DNA of 64,000 bases. Source: Melitaea cinxia. Lineage: Eukaryota; Arthropoda; Insecta; Lepidoptera; Nymphalidae. Below the pieces are notes generated by a model. The model was not told the origin of the DNA. It did no database searches and was given only the letters and a program-made list of their open reading frames with translations. Below, piece after piece: positions 59,293 through 64,000 of this stretch (the first letter of the stretch is position 1; each line of letters opens with the position of its first letter). Made by a program: the position numbers and the translations under genes. The stretch lies in the NCBI RefSeq assembly GCF_905220565.1, contig NC_059423.1, forward strand, positions 2,724,001 through 2,788,000. The letters are read 5' to 3'.

Positions 59293-61872
59293 TATGTTGT
59301 AGCTTTATCCAATTGTGCCAATTGATGTGCCAATCTTTCCTCTCTGGCCCGTCTCGCTTGTCCTAAAGCCCTTTTTTCAGCAAATTTAGCTATGAATGTT
59401 TCTACTGGAATGTTACCTGAAAAAAAAAAAATAATATATTCTTTATTGTACTTAAAATTTTTGCACCGTTATTTTTATACAAATTTAGTTAGCAACAGTG
59501 GACTTATGTCTAGAAGAGATATCTTCCAGCCAACCTGTGATAGTGAGAACTAATGATATATAGCAGGCTAAGAGAGTTCAGGAATGTAGACAATATACAG
59601 ATTCTTGAAAATAAAAAAGCAATTGGAAAAAAACTCGTTTTTTGTTTGTTTAAACATGCTAATCTCAGGAACTACTGGTTCAAACTGAAAAATTCTTTTG
59701 GTGTTGGATAGCCTATTTACCGAGGAAGGCTAAAGGCCATTTTTCCTCAAATTAACCTGGATGAAACCGCGGGGCAACGCTAGTAATCAAATAAAATTAT
59801 ACCTAGCAAACAATACTTGGTACATGAAAAATAATTAAATCATACTCATCTTCAAAATACTTTTTCGAAAATTTGTATTTGTTGCTTCTGGATATTAAAA
59901 ACAATCTAGAAGAACTATGAAAAAAGCTGAATCTCCTTACTGTATGCTCCATGCTGCTTGCTAGATGATGTACACCACATACTAAGTGAATGTGATAAAT
60001 ACGTAATGGAGAGAGAATCATTGATGAAATGTTTTAATATAAATAAATTTTATATGGGTACTTTTTTATTAGTGTTAACAGAACCTTTGGTCTGATGCAG
60101 CAAATTTGTTAGTTAATATGATCTTACATTATCAATTATTCTGACTCTATTTCTTAGACATAGTGGAAATTAGGGTATGATGGGGCTGGCATGTCTGTGT
60201 AGACAAGACTCCAAAAAAGAAAAGAATAAAAAAAAATATAGAAGAACTAATATTACAAGCACTGGTCTTGCTTTGACAATAAAGTTTTTAAAACAAGAAA
60301 TCGGGTAAAAACCAAATACAGCCAGCGCTACTACTGGTTGTCAAAATAGGCTCTATTCAAAATAAATACCCAATAAAAACTGCTCCGCAACCATTTCCGC
60401 GTCCTCATCTGCTTTAAACGCACCCTCTCTCAGGCAATCTCGTATCCTATGAGGGTCGTACATTTCCGACAGCTTCTGATGTTTCCTATTCAACTCTTCA
60501 AAGCTCATTTTCATCTGAACTATGGTCGATATTCGATCTAGGACATCCGTTTTGAGGTCGTCTAACATTTGCTGTTTCTTGATGTTCCCTTGAGCGATCT
60601 CTTCAATGCTCGTCATTAATTCCTCTGTTTCTAAGTCCAATTCTAGTAGTTGTGGATTACTTTCTAGGATTTTGTCCTGAAATTATTTTTTCATATTTTT
60701 AAAATTATATTACAATATGGAATTTTATCAAACAATTGACTGAAACTCACTGAACTCAGTGCCTCCTGTGAAAAGTGTTACAGGTTGTCACAGGAGAGCA
60801 ATAACGAGGTTTAAAAAAATTTTGTTCATGAACTGGGAAGTATAAGTAAACAAAAAGAGAAGTTTAAGTAAACTCGGTAGGTATACATTTTTGTTTGTAA
60901 ATATTCAATTTTTAACGTAGTTTACGAATAAAACTTTTGAGTTGTGTTTTACAATTATAAGTGTTTAGTTATGTGATAAAGGATACTTTACAGTTAAATT
61001 ACTTAACACCTATGTCTTGTCCTCATGTAAACTAGAATAATTCATTTATTGATTTTAATGGAAAATAGATTTATTATATTAATATGTGAAGCAAAAACTT
61101 TGTATCCCTTTTTACGAAAATTGCATGGACGGAGGAGTATGAAGTTTCGTACACCTATAGTTTATATAGAGAAGGGGCGCAGAATGCTAATATTTATTTA
61201 AAATTATGCATAAAAAAAACATTACACACACACTACCATGTATTTGACACACACACATATATATACTCTTGTTTATTATTATATAAGAATAGTCTTTGAC
61301 AACAGAACCTTAATAATGTTCAAACTTATAAATGTAAATTAATTATGGTCAAATTTCGACCACTGGGCGACCACTAGTCTATAGAAACTTCTTGTTACCT
61401 GTAAGTCTGGATTATGAAAGATTTCCTGCAATTCCTCAGCTGTTAACTCACTCAACTCAGGGAACATTAAAGACTGATTACTATAAGTTGATTGCGGGCT
61501 TGTATCTGTTGATTTATCTTCATTAGTGATATGGGGAACAGATCTTTGAAACTCACGAATTATTGCTTGAACCACACGTCCTAAATCTGAATGAGGAGTG
61601 TAGTTAATCAAACCAGGAGCTCCTATAATCTGATTTGAATTTTCTAGTATCCAAGGATGAGATATCAGAGGATTTATGAATATATTCGGCTTTTCATTCG
61701 GAAATTCAGGATTTAATATAACGTTCAGACTAAAATTACGCCCATTCGCTTCGAATTCTACTCTGTATTCGGAATTTTCGTTGATTTCGGTGACGTTATC
61801 ATTGAATATTTTAAGTGTGTCTATTTGGCGTTTTCTTATATCTTGTTCCGTTAAATACGTACGTTGTAGCAT
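59292..61872 (-). CDS. VPS37A: Vacuolar protein sorting-associated protein 37A (ESCRT-I subunit)
   Basis: ESCRT-I sorts ubiquitinated membrane proteins into multivesicular bodies; VPS37 binds TSG101 and VPS28. Minus-strand exons: 61399-61872, 60370-60676, 59292-59416 (TAA) join in phase to 301 residues. Residues ~1-112 resemble the ubiquitin-E2-variant-like domain of VPS37A: YRVEFEANGRNFSLNVIL, PEFPNEKPNIFINPLISHPW and YTPHSDLGRVVQAIIREF. Residues ~130-301 form the Mod(r) core: ELSELTAEELQEIFHNPDLQ, KILESNPQLLELDLETEELM, a coiled helix RISTIVQMKMSFEELNRKHQ, and the end VETFIAKFAEKRALGQARRA. An acceptor-like ttcag at 61882-61886 and the in-frame codons before the ATG leave open a coding exon further upstream; human VPS37A is longer (397 aa). 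The first intron carries an S10 repeat up to about 20 bp from the splice donor. Confidence 0.92.
61115..61378 (+). repeat. Dispersed repeat family S10 in VPS37A intron 1
   Basis: Matches 43776-44193: 'gcatggacggaggagtatga', 'actaccatgtatttgacaca' and 'tttcgaccactgggcgacca'. It ends about 20 bp from the exon 1 donor at 61398. Confidence 0.6.
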
Positions 61873-61881
61873 GGTTAAGCT

Positions 61882-63418
61882 CTGAAATGTAGTATTTAGT
61901 AATTAAATTATGTGTGGTACGGCAAACATGTATTTTATTTAGAAATTTTTATTTCACTTCGACGTCTTAATATTCACTGCTTTAATTATAAATTGAACTC
62001 GTAAACAGCATTTTGAATTCGAAAAGAAAAAAAATACGTATAAACTAAAACAAACCCACATTAACTATAAATTTAAATGTGAAAAGAAATCAATGTACAT
62101 TCATTTACGTTTACAAAATTAACAATTTCCAAAACAAAAGGAATCAATAATCTAACAAGTCTTGCTAATGTCACTGTCAAATTTCAGTGTCGTCGAAAAA
62201 CTTTGTTTATCTTATATAAATCATCAAAAATATATACATATTAGGTATATCTATATAGTAATTATAATTTTGTATAGCAAATAATTAACTTTTAATTTAG
62301 AAATTTATTTATTATAACTCTGCGAACTGAACAATAACTTTTTTGTTAAATTCCACGCGGATGAAGTGCACAGCTAGTACATAATATGTGAAGACTGTCT
62401 TTCCTGTCTTTGTCATTTAAATTTGAATGTCATTGGTTAAAGTTTTTTTTTGTCATAATGTATCCTCCAAAAAAAAAACTTGTTGATTTTATAGGGTAAT
62501 AAAAGTTAAAAAAGTATGTTCTTGTGAATCTACCAGTTTCATAATATTATATATCAGTTAAATATAATATATAGTTGCTACCCAAACAGAGGTGACCCTA
62601 AACAGAACACATGACTCTGTGTTAAAGACATTCATATTTTCATATTTAGCTGTGTGGTTACGGCATTAAAGAATATAGTCATCCCGTCGGTGTTGTAAGA
62701 GGCGACTAAGGGATAACACAGTTCCATTACCACCTTGGAATTTAAAAAGCCGACCGATGGCGGGATAACCATCCAACTGCTGGCTTTGAAATAGACAGGT
62801 CAAAGACTGGCAGCAGCGTTTTCGGTGCGACAAAGCCAGCCCTGCGGTCACCAATCCACCTGCCCTGCAAGGTGAATATGGGCAAAACAGATGACGCCAT
62901 TTTTGGCGCGAACTTGTGTAAGCCTATGTTTAGCAGTGGACTGCGATAGGGTTAAGTGATGATGATGATGATATTTATTTTATTTACTTAAAACTGATTA
63001 ATGTTATTCACTTTGTTTTGTATAATAAAAATAAAAGAAAATGGCAACAATAAAGGTCAAAAGCTGTAATATTATGCCCATAAAATGTAATAGCGTGACC
63101 TACGTCTAAAGTGACGTAAAATTACAATTACGCACATTTTCCTTAATAAAGTAACTTTAGTATATTCATTTAACAATTACTTTTGACTGTAAGTAATTTT
63201 ATAGTATCATTATTTATAGTGAATTTATGAGAATTACATAAAAATATCAAAAAGATCGAATTTTTAGACTCAAGAAATATCCCGCAATATACTGTTCGTT
63301 GACAAGCTTCGAAGACAGCTTAAGGTTACATTAATAAAATATACTTATAAATATAAATTAGTCACCAACATGTAGGTGTGTACGCGCCATTCCCGAAATA
63401 CTTCGCCGAATTGGATAT
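61882..63418. other. Region upstream of VPS37A
   Basis: No coding exon was recognised. An RTE-like 3' end lies at about 62655-62985 (+; 'aagaggcgactaagggataa' to 'agcagtggactgcgatag', then (gat)n). A leader exon of VPS37A should be here or further right. Confidence 0.4.
62655..62985 (+). mobile_element. RTE-like LINE 3' end
   Basis: Same body as 25525-25830, with several substitutions, ending in (gat)n. Confidence 0.7.
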
Positions 63419-63419
63419 T

Positions 63420-64000
63420 TGTATTTTTTTTTTTTTTTGTTATCGCAGGGGAACCCATTTATGGGTGATATCCAGGACGCCCGGGTAGGCAGTCCTAGAC
63501 CGTATGTCGACTTCAATACTTGGGGGTGCACTACCGACCAAACCCCTGCGGGAGCCTTCAGCCGCTTTAATTGGAGGGTCCCGGATCTGCAGGCAACAGG
63601 ATTCTTCCAGCGACCGGCTGGCCTCGGCGAAAAGGCCAGACTTCTCCTCCATGGGGACTGTCCGGCTCACCTCTGAACAATCCCGACGACGCCATATCTA
63701 GCAGGACCGGGTTCCCATCCCGGCCCGACACGAGCACAGGGGCGTTATTGGAGGTGCATTAAGTAGCGCCTCCTACGCACCCTCGTTCGTCGCCTGCGGA
63801 CGGAGGCCTCGTCGGTGGTCTCCCTCTCATCCGCTCGTCGTTCTCCTTCTGGAACATTACTGTCTGGCAGAAGGAGACCATCGCCGTTCAGGACTCGTTG
63901 TCGCCGAGCATCGCGGAGCTGATGCTCGGCAGTGACAAGTCTCCTCCGAGGACTGTTGTCAGATCGCGACGCAGCGCCGCCCATCTCAGGCACACCTCGA
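63420..64000 (-). mobile_element. GC-rich retroelement 3' end with poly(A), truncated by the window edge
   Basis: A T run of about 16 (63424-63439) on the plus strand marks a minus-strand poly(A) tail. Right of it GC content rises sharply against the AT-rich surroundings. The minus strand holds an open frame rich in Arg and acidic residues (63745-63993, containing SVRRRRTRVRRRRYLMHL) near its 3' end, then a ~300 bp GC-rich 3' UTR. It resembles the end of an R1-clade or similar non-LTR element, but no diagnostic domain lies in the window. Confidence 0.5.

Overview
This is a 64 kb piece of an AT-rich insect nuclear genome, almost certainly a moth or butterfly. Genes have GT-AG introns, AATAAA-type polyadenylation signals and insect-type products. 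The spaces are packed with tRNA-derived SINEs, RTE/Jockey/CR1-like LINE ends and small inverted-repeat elements of the kind common in Lepidoptera. Fatty-acyl-CoA reductase remnants and bacterial-type phosphatase genes also suit that order. All exon joins were made by eye from splice signals, reading frame and family knowledge.

Layout. 1.6-9.2 kb (+): the last seven exons (362 codons) of an importin alpha of the Pendulin/KPNA2 type; the N-terminal importin-beta-binding part lies outside the window. 11.4-12.2 kb (-): a complete three-exon SEM1/DSS1 proteasome subunit gene (67 aa). 15.0-24.7 kb (-): a complete nine-exon ankyrin-repeat and SOCS-box protein (463 aa), a likely substrate receptor of a cullin-5 ubiquitin ligase. 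42.5-45.8 kb (+): three exons of a fatty-acyl-CoA reductase with two frameshifts, a decayed partial copy. 47.9-49.1 and 53.9-55.1 kb (+): two intronless genes for secreted histidine acid phosphatases that look like enterobacterial glucose-1-phosphatase (Agp), with a broken LINE between them. 59.3-61.9 kb (-): VPS37A, an ESCRT-I subunit.

The most interesting content is the Agp-like pair. Both keep the catalytic RHN.R.P and HD motifs and the Agp-type block order, lack introns, and carry hydrophobic N-termini suited to eukaryotic secretion. This points to an old bacterial gene that was captured, duplicated and adapted to the host. I recall reports of bacterial-derived glucose-1-phosphatase-like genes in Lepidoptera, but cannot check this here.

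The rest is largely mobile DNA. It includes a ~160 bp SINE whose core folds as a complete tRNA cloverleaf inside a 15 bp inverted repeat, several LINE fragments with clear target-site duplications, nested insertions, long hairpins, and a GC-rich poly(A)-tailed retroelement running off the right edge. The housekeeping genes (nuclear import, proteasome, ubiquitin ligase, endosomal sorting) show no operon-like relationship.
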